Part shown: positions 31,846 to 40,224 of the stretch, one piece after another
Layout of the letters: each line of letters starts with the position of its first letter
Numbering within the stretch: position 1 is the stretch's first letter
NCBI RefSeq assembly: GCF_900115775.1
Contig: NZ_FOXS01000001.1
Coordinates: forward strand, 992,001-1,056,000
Direction: 5' to 3'
Origin: Hymenobacter arizonensis
GTDB taxonomy: Bacteria > Bacteroidota > Bacteroidia > Cytophagales > Hymenobacteraceae
Length of the DNA: 64,000 nucleotides
Position numbers and translations under genes: made by a program
Notes under the pieces: model-generated
Seen by the model: only the letters and a program-made list of their open reading frames with translations
What the model was told of the DNA's origin: nothing
Database searches by the model: none

Positions 31846-33840
31846 CTAATTAAAGAAATCCCACTTCAGCCCTAATACAAAACGGCGCGGATAACCGGTG
31901 TAATAAGGGGTTGTGAAATACCCATCGTACATAATTCCCTGGTTCACGTGGGCCACTTTTAAGTACACCGTCACTGCCTTTATATCGGCTGAGAAAAACA
32001 CGTCTACTATCGGGTAATTCCGAATGGTGAAGTTGTCTTGCTGGTAAAATTGCTGGGTGCTGGGGTTGTAGTTAAATGCCCGATACCTGGACTGGTAATA
32101 CATTTCGGCGCCGACCTGGCTAAACAGCGCTTTGCGGAATATATAGCTCTCGTAAAACACGCGCGTATTCGTTACGAGCGCAGGAATGCGAATGCCGTTT
32201 ACGTCGCCGCCCTCGGTGTAAGTAGCTTCGTTGTCGAAGTTTACCCGCCCAAAGCGGACTTGGTGCCGGGCTTTTACAATAAAAAGGGTACGAGCAACAT
32301 CCGCCTCCTGCACGGGTTTGGCGTCGGTGCCGTAATACACCAGATTATCGATGTTCACCCAGCTCACACTGCCCTCAAACCGCTGCTGAGTAAGGCGCCC
32401 CAGCGAGGGCAGCTTTAGGCGCAGGCGGCCGGTGAGTTGCGTGGTATTAGTATTCTCAAAGTCGCTGTCACTGCCGGGCAGGTGGTTCCATTCGTAATGG
32501 TTGCCCACAAACTGCTGCTGGGTGAGCGTGGGCGAATACGAGCTATTCAAGAACTCGCCCGAAAGCGGGCCAGTGCGGACGGATGCGCGCAACCAATATT
32601 CCGGAAAAGCAGTGTAGCGCCCAATGAATGAGTACCCTAAAATTTCGCCAGCCGTTTCTACCGCGTAAATAGTACGGTAATTAAAAGCAGCGGTGCCGCC
32701 AAAAAACACCTGGTTGAAATTGCGCCGCTCGGCCGCCTCCGTCAGGATGATATTTGGATTACCAATTACGCTTGTGGAATCGGCCCGCTTGGAGGTGAGG
32801 CTCGCGCTGCGGTCGCGGGCGTACAGGCGGTACTCCACGGCGTCGGTGCGCCCCAGTACTCCAACTGTGTTTTCGACCTGCCGAAACTCGGCCCGGTCGA
32901 TACTTGCGTTTACGTTATACGCCGGCGTTTTTGAGTAAAAAACGAGCGCGCCGGGTTGCTGCAGCCCCAAGTCGGAGTAATTGTTGTATTGGCGCTTGGC
33001 GTCGAAGGTGTGGTATACGGTGAGCCCACGCCCCAGTAGGCGGTAAGTTTGGGTGAAATACACCTGGTCGCGGTCTTCAGTGTTCACGGCACTGTTTAGG
33101 TAAACCCGCTCGCGCTCGTAAGTAAACAAGTCATTGGGGGTTTCCTGGCCGGGGGCCGTCCCCACGGGCGGCACCGGCCATATTCCTCCCTGCTCGACGC
33201 CGCGGTGGCGTACATTAGTGAAGTTGAAAAGCAGGTGATACCGCTCGTTATCGGTCTGAAACCGGCTAGAAAATAACAGGTTGGAATGCTCAACCAAGCC
33301 ACCACGGGGGGAGCCCGAGCCTAGGCCCAGAATTTTATTGGAGGCAATTCGCTCGTAAGCCACGCCCACGCTGAAGTTTTTACGCAGGCTCCGGCTGTAG
33401 CTGAACTCAAAAACCTGCTCGCCCGCACCGGACTGCAGCACCCGAAAAAACGAGTACGGCGACCGCGTGTCGTAGTAGGGCACGGTGGTGGGGTCGCGAG
33501 CGTACTTATCAAACACATTGCGCCCAAACCGGGCTCCGAGCTGCAAGTTGGGCCGATAAAGCAAGGGGCGCGAAGCCGTGCCCACCGCGCCTAAGTCTTG
33601 CTGAAACGTGGTGTCGTGAAACCAGAACCGCGTCTGTGGCCAGCGCGTGAGCGTGGTATCGAGGGGCGTGCCCGAGGTTGAATCGCGCAGTATTTCTGCT
33701 TCGTAAATGATGCGCGTGGTTTTCGGACCGTACAGCACCTTGGTAGAATCGTCGAGCACCTGAGCTGCGGCGCGGGGTGCGGCCATCCAGCCAACCAGCA
33801 CCAGTAGTCCGACCAAAGCCCGGAGCCGCGGCCAAACCAT
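31846..33840 (-). CDS. Putative outer-membrane porin (PF14121-type)
   Basis: A 664-residue exported beta-barrel protein. The ATG at 33840 starts a good signal peptide (MVWPRLRALVGLLVLVGWMA, ending near AAAQ); the frame runs 46 codons further upstream without signal-like features. The protein is rich in alternating aromatic and polar strands (FEFSYSRSLRKNFSVGVAYE, FTQTYRLLGRGLTVYHTF, LRLKLPSLGRLTQQ) and ends in an aromatic residue (LGLKWDFFN), as outer-membrane barrels do. The start TKVLYGPKTTRIIYEA fits the Bacteroidetes putative-porin family. Its substrate is unknown. It is transcribed with miaE, which follows after 10 bases. Confidence 0.88.
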   Translation of the reverse strand: MVWPRLRALVGLLVLVGWMAAPRAAAQVLDDSTKVLYGPKTTRIIYEAEILRDSTSGTPLDTTLTRWPQTRFWFHDTTFQQDLGAVGTASRPLLYRPNLQLGARFGRNVFDKYARDPTTVPYYDTRSPYSFFRVLQSGAGEQVFEFSYSRSLRKNFSVGVAYERIASNKILGLGSGSPRGGLVEHSNLLFSSRFQTDNERYHLLFNFTNVRHRGVEQGGIWPVPPVGTAPGQETPNDLFTYERERVYLNSAVNTEDRDQVYFTQTYRLLGRGLTVYHTFDAKRQYNNYSDLGLQQPGALVFYSKTPAYNVNASIDRAEFRQVENTVGVLGRTDAVEYRLYARDRSASLTSKRADSTSVIGNPNIILTEAAERRNFNQVFFGGTAAFNYRTIYAVETAGEILGYSFIGRYTAFPEYWLRASVRTGPLSGEFLNSSYSPTLTQQQFVGNHYEWNHLPGSDSDFENTNTTQLTGRLRLKLPSLGRLTQQRFEGSVSWVNIDNLVYYGTDAKPVQEADVARTLFIVKARHQVRFGRVNFDNEATYTEGGDVNGIRIPALVTNTRVFYESYIFRKALFSQVGAEMYYQSRYRAFNYNPSTQQFYQQDNFTIRNYPIVDVFFSADIKAVTVYLKVAHVNQGIMYDGYFTTPYYTGYPRRFVLGLKWDFFN

Positions 33841-33922
33841 CAAAAATCCTCGTTGCAGAGCCTTCAAACGGGTAGTATATAAACCGTGGCGCACAAAAAG
33901 CCCGGCTGAGTCAATGTAAAAA

Positions 33923-35014
33923 TCAATTTTCTGGTACTGGCCAGTTGGGCAGAAGCTGCTGCATAGCCGCGCTACCATTGCCCAGAAACGCCACCCGCAC
34001 CGGAATGGTATAGAAGGGCAAGCCCGCCCGGGCGTCCCGCAGTTCGGGGGCCAGCAAACGGGTTGCGTCCTTTTCAGTGGTAAAAATAGGCCAGCCCGGC
34101 TGCCAATGCGCTCGCAAGGCTACTAAATCGGCGGGCCGGAAGCTGTGGTGGTCGGGAAAAACGGCGTGGTGCTGAATGGCGTAACCCTGGCTTTCGAGGT
34201 ACTCCTGCAGCGGGCCAGGCTGCGCAATGCCGGTGAGCAGGAGTGCTGGCAGGCGCGTGCCCCTGCCCGAGCTGCCCGCGGCCAATTGGGCGGGCCCCGC
34301 AGCGGGCTCGGCCGGCAGTGCCTGCGGCTGCCCGTAGCCGTAAGCGGAAAAAAGGATGGGCGCCGCGGAGCGGCTATAGCGCCGAATGCGCTGCGCTGCT
34401 TCGGCCTGGGAGGCGGCCGACAAGTCGGGCGGACATTTGGTGACAATGAGTACATCGGCCCGGTGCGCGCCGTGGCGGCTTTCGCGCAAGCGGCCGGCCG
34501 GCAGCACGTGGTCGGAGTAAAAAGGCCGAGCTAGCTCCGTGAGCAGCACGTTGAGCGCGGGGCGCACGGCACGGTGCTGGTAAGCATCATCGAGCACAAC
34601 GACGGTGGTTTCCGGGTGAGCTTGCAGCAGCAGCTGCACTCCCAGCCGGCGAGCCTCGGCCACGGCCACCGGCACGAGCTGCGTGGCAAACTGCTGAAAG
34701 TAGTACCACGGCTCATCGCCCACCGTTGCGGCCGAATCGGTGGGGCCAGCCAGCCGCGGGCCGCGGGTGCTGCGGCCGTAGCCCCTGCTCAATATGGCCG
34801 GCCGCTGCCCCTGGCGGAGCAGCTCTTCCACCAACCAGGCTACGTGCGGGGTTTTGCCAGTGCCGCCCACCCGCAGGTTTCCCACGTTGAGCAGCGGCAC
34901 AGCGAAGGCTTCGGACCGCTTCCACCCAACGTCATAAAGCCAGTTGCGAACAGCCAACACTGCCGCATAGAGCCAGGAAAAGGGCAACAATAAGAAAGCC
35001 AAAACGGACTGCAT
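33923..35014 (-). CDS. lpxK: Tetraacyldisaccharide 4'-kinase
   Basis: LpxK phosphorylates the 4' position of the lipid A precursor at the inner face of the cytoplasmic membrane. The 363-residue protein has an N-terminal membrane-anchoring helix (VLAFLLLPFSWLYAAVLAV), the Walker A region VGNLRVGGTGKTPH at about residues 44-57, then ILSRGYGR, VGDEPWYY, VVVLDDAYQHRAV, PAGRLRES and TGIAQPGPLQEYLE, all family landmarks. The ATG at 35014 is preferred over an open extension to 35077, because a -7-like box lies in between. It stands between the ferritin-like pair and the porin gene on the same strand, with a terminator upstream. Confidence 0.95.
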   Translation of the reverse strand: MQSVLAFLLLPFSWLYAAVLAVRNWLYDVGWKRSEAFAVPLLNVGNLRVGGTGKTPHVAWLVEELLRQGQRPAILSRGYGRSTRGPRLAGPTDSAATVGDEPWYYFQQFATQLVPVAVAEARRLGVQLLLQAHPETTVVVLDDAYQHRAVRPALNVLLTELARPFYSDHVLPAGRLRESRHGAHRADVLIVTKCPPDLSAASQAEAAQRIRRYSRSAAPILFSAYGYGQPQALPAEPAAGPAQLAAGSSGRGTRLPALLLTGIAQPGPLQEYLESQGYAIQHHAVFPDHHSFRPADLVALRAHWQPGWPIFTTEKDATRLLAPELRDARAGLPFYTIPVRVAFLGNGSAAMQQLLPNWPVPEN

Positions 35015-35043
35015 ACGGGGCAAAGAGCCAAGGCAAGGGCCCG

Positions 35044-35051
35044 TAAAAGTA
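35044..35051 (-). promoter_or_regulatory. Near-consensus -7 element for lpxK
   Basis: TACTTTTA on the minus strand, seven of eight positions of a TAnnTTTG element, 30 bases above the lpxK ATG. Confidence 0.4.
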
Positions 35052-35126
35052 CGCCTCAGGCTGGGCCGGCTACGCAAAAGCCATGGCTACCAAACGCTGG
35101 CGAGACGCTGCGGCTTCCCATAGGCA

Positions 35127-35160
35127 CTAAAAAAAGGGCAGCCCGGTCGGGGCTGCCCTT
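35127..35160 (-). terminator. Intrinsic terminator after the ferritin-like genes
   Basis: An 11-bp stem AAGGGCAGCCC/GGGCTGCCCTT with a 5-base loop. On the minus strand it runs into a T tract (35129-35135). It is 22 bases past the stop of the 321-residue gene. Confidence 0.85.
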
Positions 35161-35182
35161 CTTCAGGCTAACACAGCTAAGC

Positions 35183-36148
35183 TTAGTTAAACAGTGCCGC
35201 GGGGTTGGCGGCGAAGTTCTTGGCAATGGCCTTCACTGTAGCTGCATCCAGCGGTTCGTCAAAAGCTTCGGCACCTGCCGTGGCCGAGCCACCCGTGGGC
35301 GTCAGGCCCTGCACGTTCACACTGGGCGCTCCTTGCGCGGTGTTGTTTTCAGCCGGAAAAGCCGCTGATGGCGTAGCGCCGGTGGCGGGGTTGCCCGCCA
35401 GGTATGGGCCTACCGAAGCCGGCGCGTTGGGCACGCCGTTGTTGGGCAGCGGCGTGGCCGTCGTTTCATCGGGCGTAATCCAGCTTTTGGGAGCCGTCAC
35501 GCTTTGCACGCCGCCGCGCAAAAAAGAGCGGATGCGCGAAGAGTGCCGGGCCTCTACCGAGTGAATGTTGAGGGCCACTTCCAGCAGGTCTTTGGTGGTG
35601 CTCGTGTTTAAGTTGGGGGCGCCGCCTTTGTAGGCCCGCACGCCGGTGTCCACAAAGTTTTTGGCTACCAGCAGGAATTCGCCCGTGTTGGTGAAGGTGT
35701 TGCCCAGTGAGGGGAAAAGCGCAGCCCGCCGGCCGCCCTGCGAACCCGTGTAGTCAAAGCCGGCGCGGGTGGGGTCGGCAATGGCGGCGGTGCCTAGCGC
35801 CCCGCGCAGGGTATTGATGTGCAAGTTTTCGTCGTTGAGAATAATCTCAAACGCCCGGGTTTGCTCAGCGTTGAGGATGTTCGACGCCAGCACCGTTTGG
35901 TAGAAATACTTTTCGAGGTACTCCAGCTGCAGGGCCAAGTTTAGGGTTTCAACCACCAGCGGAGGCAAGGTGGCGGTTTGGCCGTAGGCTTTGGTAAATA
36001 AGGTGCTCATGGCCAAGGGCAGGGCACTGGCGGTTACTTTCTTGCCGAAGCCCAGAAAGTTGCGGAACGCCGCGCGGCGCGAATCGAACCGGTCGTATAC
36101 TTCGGGGTCGACTTTGGCGATGTCGTCGACTAATTGAAAAAAATCCAT
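35183..36148 (-). CDS. Exported ferritin-like domain protein (second of a pair)
   Basis: A 321-residue protein with the Ferritin_2 four-helix core. Candidate diiron ligands occur in LQLEYLEKYFYQ, ILNDENLHINTLRG and IHSVEARHSSRIR, an ExxE/ExxH pattern. The N-terminus is unusual: about 20 acidic residues, then DSRRAAFRNFLGFGKK and a hydrophobic stretch (VTASALPLAMSTLF) ending near AYGQ, compatible with a Tat signal peptide. The C-terminal 90 residues are rich in Pro, Ala, Thr and Asn and probably disordered. It lies 44 bases after the related gene at 36193 and ends at a terminator, so the two form an operon. Function is unknown; metal or oxidant handling in the envelope is the likely theme. Confidence 0.85.
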   Translation of the reverse strand: MDFFQLVDDIAKVDPEVYDRFDSRRAAFRNFLGFGKKVTASALPLAMSTLFTKAYGQTATLPPLVVETLNLALQLEYLEKYFYQTVLASNILNAEQTRAFEIILNDENLHINTLRGALGTAAIADPTRAGFDYTGSQGGRRAALFPSLGNTFTNTGEFLLVAKNFVDTGVRAYKGGAPNLNTSTTKDLLEVALNIHSVEARHSSRIRSFLRGGVQSVTAPKSWITPDETTATPLPNNGVPNAPASVGPYLAGNPATGATPSAAFPAENNTAQGAPSVNVQGLTPTGGSATAGAEAFDEPLDAATVKAIAKNFAANPAALFN

Positions 36149-36192
36149 GATATAGCGGGGAGTAGAAGTTAGGAGAAAAACCGGCGGCAGCC

Positions 36193-36960
36193 CTATACGA
36201 AGCTGTTTGCGCTGAGCTTAGAGCCGGCGGCCAGGAAATTATTGGCGGTTTCGAGCACGACTTGCGGGCGCTTCGAACGCTCGGTGCCGCGCGCGTTTGG
36301 ACCGCTGATTTCCACCACGTCGTCGGCCACAAACGTGTTAGGCGTGAGCAACTCCCGAATGAGGGCGGCGTGCCGGGCTTCTACCGACACGATTTTGCCG
36401 GCCAGCACGAGGTTGTCGTTGCTGCTGATGAAGCGTCCTGCTCCGTTGTAGGCGGCTACGCCCAAGTCTTCAAATGCCTTGGCGGCGTCGAGCACGCCCA
36501 TGCGGGTAGCTCCCGTAGCAGCGGCACGCAAGTTAAAATCGATGCTGCTAAAATCTACCTCCAATTGCTTGATAGCTGCACTACCCAAAGCCGCCTTAAA
36601 AAACTCACGGTGAATGACTTCGTGGTCGCGCAGGTCGGTGAGAATGGCTTTTTCAGCCGCCGAAGCGGTGGCGAAGTATGAGCCCGCGCCGCCGGCCACC
36701 ACCTGCGTGTAAAAGGCGGCTTCCAACTGCTCCAGCGCGTAGGCGTAGTTCAGGATGCCGGTGTCGCCCGAGCCCACGTCGAGGCGGTTGGCGTTGGGGT
36801 CAATTTCGGGGTCGTCGTTGTCGCACCCCGCCAGCATGAGGCCCCCAAGGGCGAGGCCAGTGCCCGTGTAGCGCAAAAACGAGCGCCGTGCCACCGGTTT
36901 GGTGAGCAAGCGTGCGGGTGCGTCCGCTTCGGCCAGCGGAGCAGTTAGTTGGTTTTTCAT
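36193..36960 (-). CDS. Tat-exported ferritin-like lipoprotein (first of a pair)
   Basis: A 255-residue protein. The N-terminal region carries ARRSFLRYTGTGLALGGLML followed by AGC: a twin-arginine motif (RRSFLR) plus a lipobox, so it should be exported folded and lipidated. The Ferritin_2 core follows with YALEQLEAAFYTQ, LRDHEVIHREFF and VSVEARHAALIREL, giving the same ExxE/ExxH ligand set as the downstream gene. Residues 215-255 are a short tail. Export of a folded metal-containing four-helix bundle by Tat is consistent with cofactor loading in the cytoplasm. It is the first gene of the pair and is preceded by a gene-free region of 470 bases. Confidence 0.87.
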   Translation of the reverse strand: MKNQLTAPLAEADAPARLLTKPVARRSFLRYTGTGLALGGLMLAGCDNDDPEIDPNANRLDVGSGDTGILNYAYALEQLEAAFYTQVVAGGAGSYFATASAAEKAILTDLRDHEVIHREFFKAALGSAAIKQLEVDFSSIDFNLRAAATGATRMGVLDAAKAFEDLGVAAYNGAGRFISSNDNLVLAGKIVSVEARHAALIRELLTPNTFVADDVVEISGPNARGTERSKRPQVVLETANNFLAAGSKLSANSFV

Positions 36961-37432
36961 AAAAAGTGGAAAGGGATTAAAAGGGTAGATAACCTCCTCC
37001 CCTTACGCTGGCTTTCAACTCATCGCTTTGGCTCTGGCCCGATTTGAGTATTAACCCGCACGCAATTAAGTAATAACCCTTACGTCCTAATTTTGAGACA
37101 CATAGCACAAGCTCAACTGTAAAAACTTTAGCAAGTTGAGCCTGTTCTGGCTTGTTCAGTAAGCGGCATTTGGTCACTGGAGACAAGTCGTCGCCCGGCG
37201 GCGTCGGGCACCTCAGAACGCTGGTTGAACTAGGAATATCTGAGCCCTATGGAAAGCTGTGTTCCGTTTTTAACTTGACGGAGTCTATTCATCTCACACC
37301 ATCGGCACGGCCGCAGCCTTTAGTCCGCCGCTCCGCCACCTGCGTATGGGGCCAGGTGCGGTGGCTATTGTTGTGCTGCCGTTGGTTGCGGCTTCGCGAC
37401 AGCCTCATCCACCCAGTCGCTATTATAAATTG
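36961..37432. other. Gene-free stretch between ferritin pair and glycosylase gene
   Basis: About 470 bases separating divergent genes, without a supported gene. It contains a weak inverted repeat GCTCAAC/GTTGAGC at 37111-37141. I found no perfect TAnnTTTG box on either strand and no tRNA-like structure. An open frame from 37346 runs into the glycosylase but lacks family-like residues before 37433. Confidence 0.5.
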
Positions 37433-38125
37433 ATGCCCGACCTCGCCCAACAGCTATTTCGCTTTCTCACCACCTTCCCCCTGCCCGCAAACCTACCCGA
37501 AGGAGTGGAGGCGCTAAGCCCATTCCGCGAACCAGCAGTGCAGGAGCTATTCGAGCAGTTTGGCAAAAAATTCTACGCCGATAACGCCCCTCGCGTAACC
37601 TTGCTGGGCATCAACCCCGGCCGGCTGGGTATGGGCCGCACCGGCGTGGCCTTCACCGACCCCGCTGCGCTCACTGAGTTCTGTGGCATCCCGCACGACT
37701 TGCCCCGACAGCGGCCCGAGCTGTCGACTCAGTTCGTTTACCGCGTAGTGACCGCGCTGGGCGGCCCGGAAATGTTTTACCAGCATTTCTACCTGAGTTC
37801 GATATACCCCCTGGTTTTGCTGAAGCAAGGGCTGAACTACAACTATTACGACTCCACAGCCCTCACCAAAGCCCTTTGGCCCGACATGCAGCTTTCCCTA
37901 AAGCTACAGGTAGCAGAGCTCGGCTTGCGCACTGACGTAGCCGTGAGCCTAGGAAAACGCAACGGCACTTACCTAAAGCGGTTGAACGACGAGTTGGGCC
38001 TTTTCGACCGCATCATCGTGCTCGACCATCCGCGCTACCTCATGCAATATCGCCGTGCTCATTTGGAAGCCAATGTGGCCCGGTACGTCGCCGAGCTTGG
38101 CAGTCTTTTGCCCTTTATCAATTAA
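37433..38125 (+). CDS. SMUG2-like uracil-DNA glycosylase family protein (DUF4918)
   Basis: A 230-residue protein from MPDLAQQLFRFLTTFPLPAN. The glycosylase motif 1 is evident as VTLLGINPGRLGMGRTGVAF followed by TDP, the SMUG2-type GINPG signature with a downstream TG.xFTDP. Further features are FYLSSIYPLVLLKQ, AVSLGKRNGTYLKRLN and VLDHPRYLMQYRR, the last giving the HP.Y.MQYRR motif of the family. The enzymes remove damaged or deaminated bases from DNA. The ATG at 37433 is the family start; an open extension upstream has no such features. It stands alone before nif3. Confidence 0.88.
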   Translation: MPDLAQQLFRFLTTFPLPANLPEGVEALSPFREPAVQELFEQFGKKFYADNAPRVTLLGINPGRLGMGRTGVAFTDPAALTEFCGIPHDLPRQRPELSTQFVYRVVTALGGPEMFYQHFYLSSIYPLVLLKQGLNYNYYDSTALTKALWPDMQLSLKLQVAELGLRTDVAVSLGKRNGTYLKRLNDELGLFDRIIVLDHPRYLMQYRRAHLEANVARYVAELGSLLPFIN

Positions 38126-38216
38126 CCTTTAGCTCTTTACATCGACTGGCAGACCCGTCGCATCCTGTCTTCCTGATGCCTTAGCCCTAATTCCGCAATC
38201 CATCGGTTGTCCTCCT

Positions 38217-38244
38217 GTTAAATGATAAATGTTAATTGTTAAAT
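38217..38244 (+). repeat. Degenerate heptad array on the nif3 start
   Basis: Four consecutive 7-base units: GTTAAAT, GATAAAT, GTTAATT, GTTAAAT. The last unit overlaps the nif3 ATG (38243) by two bases. The pattern GntAAnT parallels the GnnAGCT units at 46577 before lptE. Confidence 0.65.
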
Positions 38245-39370
38245 GAAAAGCCCCACCGTTCAAGATTTGGCCCGCTTGCTGGAAGCCGCCGCCCCCCTCG
38301 CTTACCAGGAAAGCTATGACAACGCCGGCCTGCAATGCGGTGACCCCCAAGCCGAAATAAAAGGCGTGCTCATTGCGCTCGACTGCACGCCCGCGGTAGT
38401 TGCCGAAGCGCTGGCCCGTGGCTGCAATGTGGTAGTGTGCCACCACCCGGTCATTTTTCGACCCCTCAAGCGGCTCACCGGCGCCAATGAAGTCGAGCAA
38501 ACCATCATCGCGGCACTCAAAAACGACGTGGCCATCTACGCCGCCCATACCAACCTCGACAACGTGCGCGGCGGCGTAAACGACAAATTAGCCGAGAAGC
38601 TGGGCCTCCTCAATACGCACGTGCTGGCTCCGCAAAGCGGCACCCTGGCCCGGCTAATCACCTACGTGCCCCACCGCCCCGAAGACCAGCAGGCCGACGT
38701 AGCCGGCCGCGTGCTGGCCGCCCTCTATGCGGCCGGGGCCGGCCAGGTTGGGCAATATTCGGAGTGCAGCTTTCGGGCCGAAGGCACCGGGACCTTCACG
38801 CCCGGCGCCGGCACCACCCCAGCCATTGGCACCCAAAACCTGCCCGAAACCGTGCCCGAGCTGCGCATAGAAGTGCTGCTGCCCCTGCACCGGCAAGCGG
38901 CCGTGCTGCGGGCGCTGCGCACGGCGCATCCCTATGAAGAAGTCGCTTACGAATTGATTAAGCTAGAAAACACCTACCAAGATGTTGGGGCGGGTATGGT
39001 GGGCGAACTCCCCGCTCCCATGCCGCCCGCCGCGTTCCGAGCCATGCTAAAACAGCAGCTACTGGTACCCGTGGTAAAGCACACGCCCTTTGAGGAGGAC
39101 ATAAAAACCGTAGCCATCTGCGGCGGTGCGGGCGCCTTTCTTATTGGGGCCGCGCGGGCGGCCGGGGCCGATGCCTACGTGACCGGCGACGTGAAGTACC
39201 ACGAGTTTTTTGGGGCGGAAGGCCGACTCATGCTCTGCGATGTGGGCCATTTTGAGAGCGAGCAGTTCACCTACGAGGTGTTCAGGGATTTGCTAACGGC
39301 CGGATTTGGACGTACTTTTGCGGTCTTAATCGCTGAAACCCCTACGAACCCCGTTCAATATGACTGCTAA
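38243..39370 (+). CDS. Nif3-like dinuclear metal centre protein
   Basis: A 375-residue NIF3/YbgI-family protein. The metal site is formed by VVVCHHPVIFRPLKRL near residue 70 and AAHTNLDNVRGGVND near residue 100, with the last ligands in LMLCDVGHFESEQ near residue 335. The length indicates the long form with a PII/CutA-like insert (about 130-245, LRIEVLLPLHRQAAVLRALR and HPYEEVAYE). Members are hexameric and bind two metals; a GTP cyclohydrolase activity has been proposed for some, but the role is unsettled. The ATG overlaps the heptad array. Its 3' end overlaps the zinc-ribbon gene by 11 bases, a pairing conserved in Bacteroidetes. Confidence 0.93.
   Translation: MKSPTVQDLARLLEAAAPLAYQESYDNAGLQCGDPQAEIKGVLIALDCTPAVVAEALARGCNVVVCHHPVIFRPLKRLTGANEVEQTIIAALKNDVAIYAAHTNLDNVRGGVNDKLAEKLGLLNTHVLAPQSGTLARLITYVPHRPEDQQADVAGRVLAALYAAGAGQVGQYSECSFRAEGTGTFTPGAGTTPAIGTQNLPETVPELRIEVLLPLHRQAAVLRALRTAHPYEEVAYELIKLENTYQDVGAGMVGELPAPMPPAAFRAMLKQQLLVPVVKHTPFEEDIKTVAICGGAGAFLIGAARAAGADAYVTGDVKYHEFFGAEGRLMLCDVGHFESEQFTYEVFRDLLTAGFGRTFAVLIAETPTNPVQYDC
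39313..39320 (+). promoter_or_regulatory. -7 element inside nif3, before the zinc-ribbon gene
   Basis: TACTTTTG, a perfect TAnnTTTG within the nif3 coding end, 39 bases above the next ATG. It suggests an internal promoter. Confidence 0.4.
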
Positions 39371-40121
39371 TAGTGCCGCCGTGGCTCACGCCGACGTTCC
39401 CGTAGCCGCCAAGCTCGAAGCCCTGCTCACCTTGCAGCACCTCGACTCGCAGCTCGATGAAATCCGGCGCGTTCGTGGCGATTTGCCCGAAGAAGTGCAG
39501 GACCTGGAAGATGAAATTGCTGGCTATGAAGTTCGTGTCAAGAAGTTTGACGAAGAAATTCAGGGCCTGAACGACTTCATCAAGAGCCGCAAGCAAGCCA
39601 GCAAGGACGCCGAGTCGCTCATCAAGAAGTACGACGAGCAGCAGCAGAACGTCCGCAACAACCGCGAGTTCGAAGCCATTGCCAAGGAAATTGAATTGCA
39701 GCGTCTGGAAATCCAGATTGCCGACAAGAAAATCAAAGAGGCCCAGTATCAGATTGACGTGAAAAACGCCGAAATCAGCGGTACTAAGTCGAAGCTGGAC
39801 GAGCGTCGCAAAGACCTCGACAACAAGAAGAGCGAGCTCGAAACCATCGTTTCTGAAAACGAGGAAGAAGAGCGCGGCATCATGACCCAGCGCGAAGAAG
39901 CCACCAAGCCAGTGGAAGAACGCCTGCTGACGGCCTACACTCGCATCCGCGGCAACGTGCGCAACGGCCTGGCCGTGGTGCTGGTGCGGCGCGACGCCTG
40001 CGGCGGCTGCTTCAACACGGTGCCCCCACAGCGCCAGGCCGACATCATCTCCCACAAGAAAATCATCGTGTGCGAGCACTGCGGCCGGATTTTGGCCGAC
40101 GTGGAAGCCCGCGCCGTCTAA
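39360..40121 (+). CDS. C4 zinc-ribbon protein with long coiled coil (CT398 type)
   Basis: A 253-residue protein. Residues 25-190 form a long antiparallel coiled coil (LEALLTLQHLDSQLDEIRRV, VRVKKFDEEIQGLNDFIKSR, LQRLEIQIADKKIKEAQYQI). The C-terminus is a zinc ribbon with CGGCFNTVPPQ and CEHCGRILAD, two CxxC pairs. Members of this family (CT398/zf-RING_7 type) occur next to nif3 across many bacteria; in Chlamydia the homologue was linked to sigma-54 and secretion parts, but no general function is established. It overlaps nif3 by 11 bases, so coupled translation is likely. A strong terminator follows. Confidence 0.92.
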   Translation: MTANSAAVAHADVPVAAKLEALLTLQHLDSQLDEIRRVRGDLPEEVQDLEDEIAGYEVRVKKFDEEIQGLNDFIKSRKQASKDAESLIKKYDEQQQNVRNNREFEAIAKEIELQRLEIQIADKKIKEAQYQIDVKNAEISGTKSKLDERRKDLDNKKSELETIVSENEEEERGIMTQREEATKPVEERLLTAYTRIRGNVRNGLAVVLVRRDACGGCFNTVPPQRQADIISHKKIIVCEHCGRILADVEARAV

Positions 40122-40170
40122 GCAAGGCTTTTGGCTAGTCCAAACCCCAGGCTTACCGATTGAAATCGTG

Positions 40171-40203
40171 AAAAAGGAACGACCCGGTGTCGTTCCTTTT
40201 TTT
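40171..40203 (+). terminator. Intrinsic terminator of nif3 and zinc-ribbon gene
   Basis: A 13-bp stem AAAAAGGAACGAC/GTCGTTCCTTTTT with a 5-base loop, ending in a run of seven T. The A-rich left arm would also serve the other strand. Confidence 0.88.
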
Positions 40204-40224
40204 GTTGAATAGCTAATTGCAATT

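Noticed and set aside
37346..37432. Upstream extension of the SMUG2-like glycosylase
   Set aside because: The extra 29 residues are not family-like, and the ATG at 37433 fits the family start.
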